Source: Phytophthora quininea (lineage: Eukaryota > Oomycota > Peronosporomycetes > Peronosporales > Peronosporaceae). Taken from it: a DNA stretch of 64,000 bases. Both the position numbers and the translations under genes were made by a program. This document shows, in pieces, positions 22,913-33,889 of the stretch (positions are counted from its first letter, which is position 1; every line of letters starts with the position of its first letter). The notes below the pieces were generated by a model that was not told the origin of the DNA, did not search any database, and was given only the letters and a program-made list of their open reading frames with translations. The DNA lies in contig JAAVTG010000672.1 of the NCBI GenBank assembly GCA_011947345.1, positions 930,001 to 994,000 on the forward strand, read 5' to 3'.

Positions 22913-24451
22913 ATGCCACGCTCACCGGGACAAAACCGAGGTCGTACCCGAACGACAGGAATCGGCAAACCCGCGAAGAAATACCTACGTGTTGCTATTA
23001 ATTGCCTACAGCTTCAAGCTTTCAGTCATCGACTTCTACGATGCGTGCGGCTCCATGGCTCAGACAGTAGCAGCCTTTTTCCCGGTTCGGCTCCCGACAA
23101 AATTGCGTCGAAGAAACGCCAAGTGTACGGGTGGCTCAAGCAGCGAGATCTCATCCGGACGAAGTGTACCGGAGGGCGTGGATTTCGGCTTAACGGACGG
23201 ACCACAGGTATGGCCACTACGCTTACGATTCCTGAGGAGGAGGAGCTTGTTTGTTGGATCAACGACATGGGAAGTGATGGTGCTCCTGTGACCGGTGCCA
23301 TGTTGCGTTCTTAAGCTCTGGAGATCTGTGCCTGCAGCAGTGGGCGAAGTGGGTTTCGAGCTTCCCATACATGGATGAAGTCTTTTCTACGGCGCCATCT
23401 CTTTTCAATTCGTCGCCCAACGCGCCAAGGGCAGACGACTCCAGATGATGCAGCTGCTGGAGTCGCCGCCTTCGGACTCGAAGTGCGACAGCACATGCAA
23501 AAGCTTGGTGTCACCAAGGTTTATAATGCAGACCAGACAGGTAAAGTTTCGCTGTCGGGAATTGGGCTTTTGTGTGTGGGTCTAACTAAAGTTGATTGCA
23601 GCTGTCTGGTACGAATACATGCCTGTAAAATCTATAGCTCCTACTGGAGTGAAGACTATTTGGGTTCAGGGGCCTGCAAGAGCAAGGAACGTGTTACTGC
23701 TATGGTGATGGCAGACAGCGACGGCACCAAGTGTGAGCCGTTTTTAGTGTTTAAGACTAAACCATTTTCTGACAAGACCAAGGCGGAACACAATACGAAG
23801 TGGTAGAACGGTTTCGGCAGGAAGCTATGGGGCGACCTCAAGAAAGAGCAAGTCGACGTGTAAGTGTACGGCAACAAGTCAGGTTGGTGGAACTCTGAAT
23901 TGTCGATTCGTTTTCTAATCCACCACTTTTGAAAGCGTGAAGACATGAACGTCCCAGTATTACTCTTGTGGGACGACTTTTCGGAGCATTGGAGACAAGA
24001 TGTGTGTATTATGGCTACACTGCTTAACGTAGAGCTCATGCGTGTTCCTCCTAGTTATACCTATGCGTGCCAACTGGCGGACATCTCGTGGAACAAGCCT
24101 ATTAAAGACGCCATGCGATCGCAGTGGGTGGAGTGCATGCTTCGCCAACTGCGCTCTGGTGGTTCGAGGGGAGCCTCCAAGCTGAAGCCTCCGTCCTGGC
24201 AAGACATGATAGACTGGATCAAGCAAGCTTGGGAAGACTTGTCCAGTCTTACCATCGTCAACGACTTCGTAAAAGCTCACGTCGTCCAGCTTCTGTCTTC
24301 GCCAACACCCCCAGCTTTACCGGCGTTTTATGAACCGGATTGGCATTCTCTCATCCAGCTGCTTACCGAAGCCAGTATTGATTGCGCAGCTATCAATGCC
24401 GACAAAGACATCGATAGCATCGTCGAGGCCGAGCTCATAGCTACAGTCTAG
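22913..24451 (+). pseudogene. pogo/Tc1-mariner-like DDE transposase remnant
   Basis: Three consecutive frames together give a transposase. The first (22913-23314) has a helix-turn-helix-like region with KRQVYGWLKQRD and ends near DGAPVTGAML. The second (from about 23490) has VTKVYNADQTGKV, matching the first catalytic Asp (NADQT), then WVQGPARA and KCEPFLVFK. The third (23945-24451) has LLLWDDFSEHW, matching the second Asp, and VPPSYTYACQLADISWNKPIK, matching the third catalytic position of pogo-type DDE proteins. Frame changes and an inserted segment separate the parts, so the element is dead. I could not find its terminal inverted repeats. Confidence 0.65.
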
Positions 24452-24495
24452 TTGGACTTGCTCTAGAATATCTGTTTGCACGTCAAAACAATAAA

Positions 24496-24557
24496 CCACC
24501 GGAGGGAATCGGACCCCCTCCTTCCCTTTCGGGTGCTTTTCCATTAAGCTACGGTGG
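24496..24557 (-). ncRNA. tRNA-like / SINE-head sequence
   Basis: The minus strand reads as a shortened tRNA: a near-complete acceptor stem (CCACCG with CGGTGG), a D-arm with box-A-like TAGCTTAATGG, and a T-arm with box-B-like GGTCCGATTCC (one mismatch to GGTTCGANTCC). The anticodon arm is shortened to a CCCGAAAGGG hairpin, so total length is 62 nt and no anticodon can be assigned. A TTTT follows on the same strand. It is probably a tRNA-derived SINE head or tRNA pseudogene. Confidence 0.4.
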
Positions 24558-25055
24558 TGCTGGAGTGTGCAAACAATTTCAATTAAGTTGGAACCAGTCG
24601 TCGACGCAATGAAAGAACTCACAGCTTACCTTCTAATGTCGGACAGGGAATTAACGGTGTTCACCGCGACAACCCTCTTAGGACCGAAGCCCCCGCTCAA
24701 TTTACCCTTCGGCAGTCAATCAGACAATGAGAACCAGCATGAAGAAAGCGCCATGTGATCATCGTAGACCACGCCACAGTTAGAACACATCAATCCCAAC
24801 CGTCAAGTTACCGTGTGCAAAACCATCAACGCACCTGCACTTTTTCGCTCGCATGTACAACTGCACGCTTCAACGTTCCTGACGTAGGAACAAGGAAATC
24901 TAGTATACGGTAGATCATTTTAGCAACCGAGTTGTACGCACCTGTCTGCACGGATTGAGAGGTACGTCCATCAGAAACCGGGATGAAATTTCTTCGTTTT
25001 GCTTGACGGATAAATCGCTTGCAAACGACACATTCTAGAATTCGCCGGGGTCAAA
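24558..25055. other. Gene-free stretch upstream of CRN locus
   Basis: No domain is seen. It presumably holds the promoter of the CRN locus. Confidence 0.35.
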
Positions 25056-27412
25056 ATGGAGAAGAAGATGGTCAAAATTTTCTGCGCTGTCGTCGGCGAG
25101 ATCACCTCGTTCCCGATGGAGATCGACGAGAATGCGTCAGTTTCCGCGCTGAAAGAGACGGTCAAGAAACAAAAGGTCTACACGTTCGCTGCAGATGAGC
25201 TGACGCTCTACTTGACGACGAAGAAGAAGAGCGATTCAACGTGGCTACTGACGGAGAACCAGGTGAAGAATAGAGAGTCAAGTACCGATCGTTTCATCCA
25301 ACTGCATGCTGGGGTTAAACTCGTTTATACAGGGCTATCAGTGACGGAAGTGAATCAAACCGATGTAGAGAAAGCCGTCATGGCGGAGGGTCCAGTGAAC
25401 GTGCTGGTGGTGGTTCCTGGACCATCCTTCAACTGGCAGAGCTCTGATGAGTTCTTCCCCCTCTGGAGTACACTGACAAGCCTGTGTTTAAGACTCCGGG
25501 CAACAAAATCCGTGGAAGTGGATTACATGAAAACGGCCAAGATATGCATCTGTATTGTCGTCCTGAGCTGCTGCGTCAGTGGAGAGCACTCCTGGACACG
25601 GTTGTCATTACATACTCACTTCTGTGGATTACTGGGGCTCCCGGATCTGGTAAATCATGCGCAGCTTTCGCGTTTGCTTGCTGTTTGGATCGAGCTGCTG
25701 GGTGGGCAGTATTGTGGGTCCATGCGAATGATTCGGACCCCATGATCTCGTGCGTTCTGCTCGCTGGAGATTCCAAGCAAACTTGCCGTATCAAGTATAG
25801 TCAATTAGAAGAGGCCTTGCGATCAATGAGCCAGCCGACGATTGTGTTCGCGGATGGATACACAACGGACACATCGATGGAGGTTGACGTTGTCTATGAG
25901 TGCAAACTTTGGCGCGACAGCGACAAGGAACATCGCCGGTTGGTGTGTGTTTGTTGCATGGCGCATCGTGCAACATACATTCACGAGTTGAGGGGATTCC
26001 GCGTGAGGTTGATACGACTCTGCGCAGTATGATGGATCTAAGTGGCGTGACTCCAACAGTCCTCGATGTCGCTACTTCAGAAAGAATGGATGTGATACTC
26101 GAAGAAGCTTCATTTGAATTAACGTCATGGCCTCTAGATAGCTACTTTGAAGCGGTCGTAAATGATGCGTTGTTTCAGCATGTGCGAGTGTAGTGCGAGG
26201 CGTACCCAGCCATGCCAAGCTAGCGGCAGCGCTGCCAAGCTGCTGGTCTTGTGCATAACGAGTCCTAGGTTCACTGCAATAACGCCAAACGTGTTGACAC
26301 TCACGACAGCCGTGTTGGTGATAACGACAACCGTGTTGACTGGAGCGCCAGCCAACCAAGCACAACTGGACCCCAAGCCGGGCTCCAGCAGAGAGTAGAT
26401 CACTTGTCAATTTACCAAATAGACTTCGGCCATCTTCCTGGGAGCTCCGCCGACTCCCCTGCGTGTCTTCAATCACCTGCAGACACTACAGCGAGCCGTG
26501 TTTTCCCGTGACACACAAGAAGACTTATCGCTTGAAAAGCGGAAAGAATTGGTTGTAGCAAAATTCTTCATTGCGGGTGGAAATGCCAGGTTCATGTTCG
26601 AGGTTACCACTAATATGATCAAGGATTAGTTCTTGTTAGCGGTGAAGAACTATGAACCCGCTGTTGTACTGGACTGGGGAATACTGCCAGCTTCCAGTGG
26701 CGTACTCAGCTGGCTATTTTCCTGGTACCACGTCCGAGGATGTCCTATGGCCAAGGCTCGTATCCTGAGTAAGTTTGTAGCCCGAGCGTTCGCTTGTCAT
26801 CTTGGCCCAGATGACGTGAGAAACATTGCGGCGGCACTTGCCAGCAATGCTTTAATGGATGTCCACATTTTTGAACTGTGGTTCTTCGCGGAGCTGACGT
26901 TCAAAGGAGTTCTCTACAATTACTATGACGAGGATCACCAAAAACACCAGACATGGGAGAAAGCACGCGTCGAGTTTTTCGATCCGACCTGTGATATCGA
27001 TGAGGCATTCTCGCGGAAGTGGTTGTCTCCGATTCTGTGGAGTCAAGGCAGCTACGACGCTGTTTTTATTGACCTTGATGACGAGCACTTGGTTCGCTTT
27101 GTTCAAATCACGCGCGCGGAGAAGCATTCGTTCAAACCCAAGTGCTTCACTGATTTCTTACTCAAAGTTAAGGGCATGAGTAAAGAGTCGATACGCAAAG
27201 TGGAGCTGGTTCATGTGGTTCCGAATAGGAGGTTGAAGACCTTTAAGCCGTTGGATGTCAAGGAGTTCGAGAGGGACGTTGTGGATTTATTGTTTCGCGA
27301 AGGACTGGAAGAGTCAGAACAAAAGACCCCTCGACTTCTGTCCACGTCGTTGGTGTTGGATGGGATGACGTTAACACCAAGAAAGAAAAGCTGGCTTCGT
27401 GTAGCTTGCTGC
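25056..27412 (+). pseudogene. Crinkler (CRN) effector locus, broken
   Basis: The N-terminus from MVKIFCAVVG (ATG at 25056 or 25068) matches the ubiquitin-like leader of Crinklers. LTLYLTTKK replaces the LFLAK motif, followed by a DWL-type WLLTENQVK and NVLVVVP, the usual HVLVVVP end of the leader. After a frame change near 25465 comes an NTPase with a P-loop GAPGSGKS (about 25634-25657). Another frame change lies near 25985, then a segment of about 310 bp (about 26187-26495) is inserted. The C-terminal domain (about 26690-27300) has D...YDAVFIDLDDE..VRFVQITRAEK, reminiscent of the D..QxT/ExK core of restriction-endonuclease folds. The frame breaks again at a C4 run (27327-27330). Given the insertion, this copy is probably inactive. 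Confidence 0.75.
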
Positions 27413-27519
27413 TTGTTGAGCAGCGAGCTTCTTCCACTCAATTTGAAAAGCGGCATTAAATCGTCAGCAAGTTTGCGGTGGGTGCTGTTTTTTCCACTTA
27501 GGTTATTCCATTCTGCTAT

Positions 27520-28938
27520 CTAGTTATCGTTCTTGGATGGCTGCTCCGTGGACACATCCTCTCTAGCCTTGACAATGCGCGCAATGAAAAGGCCACTTGT
27601 GCTTTGTGATGGCGTGAAGCGTATCGATCCCGGTCGTTTTCCTTCCTGCAAATGGCATCGGTTAAGAATTTTGTCACCAAACAAAAATGTATCTTGTGCT
27701 CACCTGGCAGGGAACATCTTCAGGACACACAATCGGATCGAGGGTTGCGAGCGGCTCGTCCTTCAGAAAGCTGGACACAATGTCTTCGTTTTGCTTGACG
27801 GATAAGCTGCACGTCGAGTAAATCATCGTTCCTCCAGGTCGTAGCAAACTGAACCCATTCCGAATAAGTCCACGCTGAAGTTTCAAAATGCGGTCGACCT
27901 CGGTAGCATTTAAATGCTCTCGGACATATTCTTCCCATTTCGCGGCGGTATCCAGTCGCTGGAGATGATGAATCGATCCGTCGTGTGTGCACTCCGCATC
28001 GACCAGCACTTTGTCGTACAATGCAGCATCTACAATCAACATCTTCTGCCTTTTGGCATCTCGCGCACGAGCGCTTTTGTTTTTGCGTTTGCGATTGCGG
28101 TCCCGTGGGGCCCTCGACGCGATCTCCTGCGAATCTAGCAAGGTCTCTACGCCGTCCAAGTGAACGCACTCGGTCTTCGGTCCAATGTTGAACGTCCTTC
28201 CATCAGCATGGAACAACCGACATCTCCACTTCGAGTCTTCGGATCCACTAGAATCAAAGAGCTGGTACTTGTGCACCAACTGTCGACACGCTCCCAGTCT
28301 CGACTTGGAGAAATCAACGCCCGTGACGCTGCCCTGGAGCTGCAGTAGGTCGGCGATCATCGTGAGCTTGGCCCCTGGAGCACAGCACAGATCCAACACG
28401 TGCTCTCCTGGCTGGATATCCAGTAGAGTGACTGCATAGCCAGAGGAAATGTCCATCCCGTAGAGCTGTCCTTGTTGGTAGAGGTCCATCCGAGCCAATG
28501 GAACGGTTGCCGGTAACGAGTAGAAGCCCTTGAGCCAGTGCACAGCTTTGGGCGTCACTTTCTCGTCTTCTGCTGAAGATCCCATAGCCAAACTTGCTGT
28601 GATAGACTGCAGTCTCGACTCGGTTGCATTGGCATCGTCGTTCTTCAGTCTACAGCGAGTGAAATAAAAGTTAGGAGTCTTAGTTGCCTTATGACACATT
28701 CCTGCAGAGGTTTTACTGCTCTCTACCTGAAGAACCGCAGCGACTCGTCCTTATCGGGTGTCAGTAGATCATTTACGTCCACCTGGTGGCTGCGGAGGAA
28801 GTCCAGGAAGCCCGCTGTCTCCCACACGCGCTGGTCATCCCAAGCCACCGTCTCCATACGATCAATACTAAAAACCCTGTTGCCATGTAGCAAATAAGTC
28901 GACTTCAATTGGACCAAAATACCAAATCGGCCTCTCAT
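27520..28938 (-). CDS. NOL1/NOP2/Sun-family RNA cytosine-5 methyltransferase
   Basis: Three exons on the minus strand: 28938-28727, 28649-27704 and 27645-27520, with introns of 77 and 58 nt. The joined product has 427 residues. The Rossmann motif I is VLDLCCAPGAKLTMIADLL; an acidic VTGVDFSK follows as motif II. A Lys/Arg-rich insert (RDRNRKRKNKSARARDAKRQK) lies before motif IV, which reads VDAECTHDGSIHH, so a Glu replaces the usual Pro before Cys. Motif VI is STCSLSVKQNEDIV, with the catalytic Cys. The family methylates cytosine-5 in rRNA or tRNA; which substrate is used here is unknown. The gene is divergent from argininosuccinate lyase with a 110-bp shared promoter region. Confidence 0.87.
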
Positions 28939-29048
28939 CGCCCAGATTAGCGGCTCTTGCGCAGGAAACTTTGGCGCAGCAGATCTTTCAACCTTGCGGC
29001 TGTCCGTGGCTCACTACGCAACGCACCAAGCAAGCACACACGACAGCC

Positions 29049-30434
29049 ATGACGCACGCACCGAAGGAGGCCAAGAAGCTCTGGGGCGGCCGCTTCCGCG
29101 GCAACGTGGACCCCGTCATGAACAAGTTCAACGAGTCGCTGACGGTGGACAAGCGCATGTGGCGCGTGGATCTGGATGGCTCGCAGGCCTACGCGCGCGC
29201 GCTGGAGCGCAGCGGCGTGCTGACAACCGCCGAGGCGGACGAGATCGTCAAGGGCCTAGACCAGGTGGGCGAGGAGTGGGCCAACGGCAGCTTCCAGCCC
29301 AAGGACGGCGACGAGGACATCCACACGGCCAATGAACGTCGCCTGACGGAGCTCATTGGCGCTGTGGGCGGCAAACTGCACACCGGACGCAGCCGCAACG
29401 ACCAGGTGGCTACGGACGTTCGCCTCTACTTGAAGCGCACGATTGTGGGCATTCAGAGCGGCCTGAAGGAGCTCATCGGCACGGCCAACCAGTTGGCTGA
29501 GGGCAACATTGACCTACTCATGCCTGGCTTCACCCACCTGCAACCGGCCCAGCCGCTGCGCTTCTCGCACTGGGTGCTAAGTCACGGCGCTGCTTTGCTG
29601 AGAGACGCCGACAGACTGACGGATCTGACCAAACGCGTAGACTACATGCCCCTGGGCAATGGCGCTCTGGCCGGTAACTCCTTCGGACTGGATAGAGAAG
29701 CGCTCGCCAAGTCGCTGGGCTTTGCCAACGTCACCCCTAACAGTCTGGACGGCGTGTGCGACCGCGACTTCATCGCCGAGTTCCTCTTCTGGGCCTCCTT
29801 GCTCATGGTGCACCTCTCGCAAATGTCCGAGGACCTCATCATCTACAACACGCTGAAGTTCGTGACCATGGCTGATGCCTACAGCACTGGCAGTAGTCTC
29901 ATGCCCCAGAAGAAGAACCCGGACGCTCTGGAGCTGCTGCGTGGCAAGAGCGGCACTGTCATCGGTCGTCTGAACGGCTTCCTCGTGACGCTTAAGGGCC
30001 TGCCGCGCTCGTACAACAAGGACCTGCAGGAGGACAAGACGGCGTTGTTCGACGTCGTAGACACCATCCAGGACTGCTTGCAGATCGCCACGGGCGTACT
30101 GGCCACCATGACTCCGCATGGAGAAAAGATGCGCAGCTTCCTCGTGACGGAGATGCTGGCTACTGACCTGGCCGAGTACCTCGTGCGCAAGGGCGTGCCT
30201 TTCCGTGAGACCCACCACGTCGCTGGCGCTGCTGTTCGTCTCGCTGAGGACAAGAGCAAGTCGCTGAACCAGCTCACGTTTGAGGAGCTGTCGACGCTGC
30301 ACCCTAAGTTCGATCAGGACGTGCTGGACGTGTGGAACTTTGACGTGAGCGTCGAGCGCAAGAACGTAACGGGCGGCACCAGCAAGAGCGCCGTGCAGAA
30401 GCAGATCGACGACATCAAGAAGTGGCTCGCTTAG
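29049..30434 (+). CDS. ASL: Argininosuccinate lyase
   Basis: It has 461 residues without introns. The ATG at 29049 is preferred over 28971 because the sequence from MTHAPKEAKKLWGGRF matches the family start. It splits argininosuccinate into arginine and fumarate, the last step of arginine synthesis. Visible motifs are HTGRSRNDQ (His111), a THLQPAQP substrate loop, and the fumarase-superfamily signature GSSLMPQKKNPD at about residues 281-292, which carries the catalytic Ser loop. Length and motifs are normal and no residue is missing. Codon use is strongly GC-ending, as in the adjacent GET3 and ALAS, suggesting high expression. Confidence 0.96.
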   Translation: MTHAPKEAKKLWGGRFRGNVDPVMNKFNESLTVDKRMWRVDLDGSQAYARALERSGVLTTAEADEIVKGLDQVGEEWANGSFQPKDGDEDIHTANERRLTELIGAVGGKLHTGRSRNDQVATDVRLYLKRTIVGIQSGLKELIGTANQLAEGNIDLLMPGFTHLQPAQPLRFSHWVLSHGAALLRDADRLTDLTKRVDYMPLGNGALAGNSFGLDREALAKSLGFANVTPNSLDGVCDRDFIAEFLFWASLLMVHLSQMSEDLIIYNTLKFVTMADAYSTGSSLMPQKKNPDALELLRGKSGTVIGRLNGFLVTLKGLPRSYNKDLQEDKTALFDVVDTIQDCLQIATGVLATMTPHGEKMRSFLVTEMLATDLAEYLVRKGVPFRETHHVAGAAVRLAEDKSKSLNQLTFEELSTLHPKFDQDVLDVWNFDVSVERKNVTGGTSKSAVQKQIDDIKKWLA

Positions 30435-30643
30435 ACGCCATTGCTGTCTTCCGCACTCCCAGTGGGAGCTACCTGTAGCACCCTTTATAACGTCGTTCAA
30501 ATTGATGACTGAATCTGTAGCAACCCCCAAACCAAACTCCGCTCTATTCACAGAGTCCTCAGTCTCCTATTGCAGTTCCATGGAGCGTCGCTCTCCATCT
30601 AGTGGCCTCTGTGAACATGCAATGACACTTCGTTAGCATTATG

Positions 30644-30972
30644 CTACATTGATACACGGCCTTCCTCCATTGTTACGTACGATTTCTTGCGCTGCAGGAT
30701 GAAGTTGATCATGGAGCCGACGCGGCGGTTGGCACGGCGGATGTTCTGCTCCTCAGCTTTGCGAATGCGCTTCTGCCACTTCTTCTCATGGTGCCGCTTG
30801 AGCCCCAGCGTCTTCATGGTGCCATCACCCGCCAGGATCGTCTGCATGCGGCTGGCGATGCGGTTCGGGTCCCATCCGTCGGGCACCTGCGCCCACAGAG
30901 AGCGTTGCGCGCCGGAGCGGGAGGCCGCCGCCGTCGCGGGCGGCGCGCCGAGCGCAGCACTGCCGACAGCAT
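30644..30972 (-). CDS. Small basic protein, possibly mitochondrial ribosomal
   Basis: The start at 30972 gives an Arg-rich leader ([16 protein letters not shown]) resembling a mitochondrial presequence. After an apparent one-base break between about 30885 and 30925 the frame continues [14 protein letters not shown] and a Lys/Arg-rich helix ([22 protein letters not shown]), ending EEGRVSM. Total is about 109 residues. Small size, basic charge and leader suggest a mitoribosome or organelle RNA-binding protein, but I do not recognise a family. It is divergent from GET3 across 111 bp. Confidence 0.5.
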
Positions 30973-31083
30973 CTTGGTCCGTTCAATACTAACCACACAC
31001 CTGTCCAAACCTATTTGGTGTACTTGTACATATGGCTACACATTCGCCTACGTGGCTTCCACACTGAAAGAAGCGATTCAAGG

Positions 31084-32207
31084 ATGGCGGAGGAAGTGAT
31101 CGATGTGCCCGAGGCGAGTCTGCGCAACCTGGTGACGCAGCAGTCGCTGCAGTGGATCTTCGTGGGCGGCAAGGGCGGAGTGGGCAAGACCACCACCTCC
31201 TGCTGCCTGGCCATCCAGCTGGCGGCCCAGCGCGAGAAGGTTCTCATCGTGTCCACGGATCCGGCCCACAACCTCAGGTAATGCGCCACAGACGCTGTAA
31301 TACATTATTATCTAACCACTATGCTGGTAATTGCACTGCAGTGATGCCTTCGGACAAAAATTCACTCGCGAGCCGACCCCTGTCAACGGATTTGACAACC
31401 TGGCGGTCATGGAGATCGACCCGAACGTCGACGTGGGTCCTTTTAACCTGTTGCAATGTTCTTTAAGCCGCAGAACCTGATTGTTTCATTTTGCAAATGG
31501 TATAGCTGGAAGAGATGAACGCCGACGGCGTACAGGACAACTCGGGCATGGCGTCCTTTATGAAGGACTTGAGCAACTCCATCCCAGGCATCGACGAGGC
31601 CATGAGCTTCGCCGAGCTCATGAAGCAGGTCCAAAACATGGATTACTCGGTCATCGTGTTCGACACGGCCCCCACGGGTCACACGCTGCGACTGCTGAGC
31701 TTCCCCACGGCACTGGACAAGGCCTTTGACAAGATCCTGTCGCTTAAGAACCAGTTCTCGGGCATGTTCTCGCAGGTCTCGGCGCTGCTGGGCGGCGCGT
31801 TGCCGTCGCAGGAGATGCTGCTGGGCAAACTGGAGCAGACTCGCGAGGTCATACAGAAGGTTAATGCCCAATTCAAAGACCCCGAGCGCACCACGTTCGT
31901 GTGCGTCTGCATCCCCGAGTTCCTGTCGCTGTACGAGACGGAGCGTCTGGTGCAGGAGCTCACCAAGTATGAGATCGACGTGCACAACGTCGTGGTGAAC
32001 CAGGTGCTGTACCCCGAGGAGAACTCGAGCTGCAAGAGCTGCCTCGCTCGCCAGAAGATGCAGCAGAAATACATTGACCAGATCTACGACCTGTACGAAG
32101 ACTTCCACGTCGTGGAGATGCCCCTGCTGACGGAGGAGGTGCGCGGCGTGCCGTCGCTCAAGGCCTTTTCCGAGAACCTCTTGGCGCCGTATGAGCCGAA
32201 CCAGTAG
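31084..32207 (+). CDS. GET3: GET3/ArsA-type ATPase, tail-anchored protein targeting
   Basis: Three exons (31084-31277, 31342-31432, 31506-32207) are joined by 64- and 73-nt introns and encode 328 residues. The P-loop [10 protein letters not shown] is at residues 28-37, followed by the STDPAHNL switch, split by intron 1, and [12 protein letters not shown]. The dimer zinc motif CxxC is present (SSCKSC). Eukaryotic GET3/TRC40 binds tail-anchored membrane proteins in the cytosol and hands them to the ER receptor. The single ATPase domain and CxxC separate it from the duplicated bacterial ArsA. The gene is convergent with YJU2, 62 bp apart. Confidence 0.95.
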
Positions 32208-32269
32208 ATCTGCATGAGATCGTAGAGAGATAAGAGCAGCAAGACACACTAAACACTTCTGCATCTGGC

Positions 32270-33128
32270 TCATTCGTCGCTGCTGTCGCTATAGTCCGCT
32301 ACCAAGCTAGCCACAGGTGCAGCAAGCGCCTTAGCCTTCGCTTGCTTCTTCTTCTTCTTTGCAGCTACAAACGTCTTCTTCTTGATCGTCACTGCCAGCT
32401 TCACTGGCGCTGTCGTTGTCTCTTTAGCATCTGCTAGTCCAGTGGTCGGGGCAGTGTCCTGGACAGCGTCACCAACTGGTCTCTTCAACACGTTCTGCTT
32501 CTGCTGCAGCTTCTTTCTCTCTTCAAACACGCGATGTGCTTCCTGTTTGTCCTCCTCAAGTTGCTTCTGTTTCTCCTGTTCAGTCATTTTGCCAGTCTCG
32601 GCATTCTGCTGGAGCAGTTTGTCCGTGTCCACCTTGGCGTGGCGTTGGTTAATGGCTTTGATCTCGTCCAAAGCGTCTAGGATGTCCATCTCCCTCTTGG
32701 AGTCCAGTGTGCGGTTCTCCAGCGCCTTCATGGCGTCTCCTTCTCCTCCTCGACCCTCTGGGCCAGCGCCGCCTCCTGCTCGTCCTCGGTCTCTCTCCAG
32801 GGCTCAAAGTTGCGTTGGCAGCCGTGCTCGGCCACGTAGTCGCCTCGCTTGGGGTCCGTTTTAAAGGTGATCTCGGACGAGCAGGTGACGCACTTGATGT
32901 AGAAGCGGTAGATGCGGATGCCGTGGTAGGTCTCCTCCAGCACTTCCTCCTTGCGCGAGTTGAACTTTTACCTCTGTACATGTACTCGCCGCAGGTGGCG
33001 CACTGGATGGAGAAGGGCAGCATCATGCGCACCTCCACCTGCGCATTCTTGGGGCGCTTGCGGCGAGGGATCAGCGACGGATCGAAGTCCGGAGGGAAGT
33101 ACTTGTTCAGCACCTTGCGCTCGCCCAT
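32270..33128 (-). CDS. YJU2: Splicing factor YJU2/CWC16 (frame breaks)
   Basis: It begins [17 protein letters not shown], the near-invariant start of YJU2 proteins, followed by the zinc cysteines CATC and CVTC around the RFYIKC motif, then [10 protein letters not shown] and EHGCQRNF. The coiled C-terminal half has [16 protein letters not shown], also family-typical. A Lys-rich tail ([11 protein letters not shown]) ends in [11 protein letters not shown]2 joins the spliceosome at the branching step. The reading passes through three frames: a T4 run on the plus strand (32966-32969) and a point near 32735 each need one more base. Because this is an essential factor with otherwise perfect conservation, I read both as assembly losses. 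Confidence 0.85.
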
Positions 33129-33889
33129 GGTCTCGTGGGAATGATATCAAAATGGCGCTACTTGTGTATGACGTACACAATACATAAATAGGAATGCTTT
33201 GGTATCGTTGTGGTGCTTGGTGTCGGCAAGCACCACACTGCTCGCAGCGTGATTCGGCTCAGCAGACAGCGTGGGTTGCACCAGTGAGCAGAGCGGTGGA
33301 AGCGTGCTCTGTATCAGCATGCCATTGTCGAGATCATTTGTCTGGCGTGAAGGCTCATTTGCCATTTGCAATCTACCGTGCAGTTGTCACGGTGGACGGT
33401 GTGCTGCGGAAGCGATGCACGAGCAATGCTCGAGCTCCCTGCGTTGGTGGTGCACGTACCACCTCCATGCGATCAAGAGATTCCATGCATGCGCTGCTGT
33501 AGCAGTCGGATCGAGGCTGTGACGGTGGAGGCTCCACCGTCGGAACGCCCATCCCGCGCTTGTTGTGCCCCCAATCCAGCTGTCCGTCCACACCACTGCT
33601 TCTTCGCATGGAGATCTCCGTGGTAACCCGAGGACACGAACACCTGCAGCACCACTGCACTTATCTATAGAGACGCCGGCAATACCGACGATCAGGCATG
33701 CTCAAACGGGGCATTTTGAAAGTCGATGGGATTTGATGTAAAATGGGCAGAGTTGGGAAACTTCAAAGGGGCATTGCACAGGAAATGTATTGAATTGCCA
33801 GAAAACCCTAAAGGGCACTAGCTTACGCATGGAAATGTACGTGAGGTTAGCCTACGTACGCTCTGTTGGATCAGAAACTCACTGTTGTG
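33129..33889. other. Gene-free stretch
   Basis: Short frames occur in many registers without domains. The 3' half (33660-33850) is AT-rich. No RNA gene is seen. Confidence 0.35.

Noticed and set aside
29577..30551. Long minus-strand frame of 324 residues opposite argininosuccinate lyase
   Set aside because: High-GC codons of the real gene open the antisense frame; composition is biased and no domain is seen.
31443..32273. Minus-strand 276-residue frame opposite GET3
   Set aside because: Same cause; the sense strand encodes a fully conserved ATPase.
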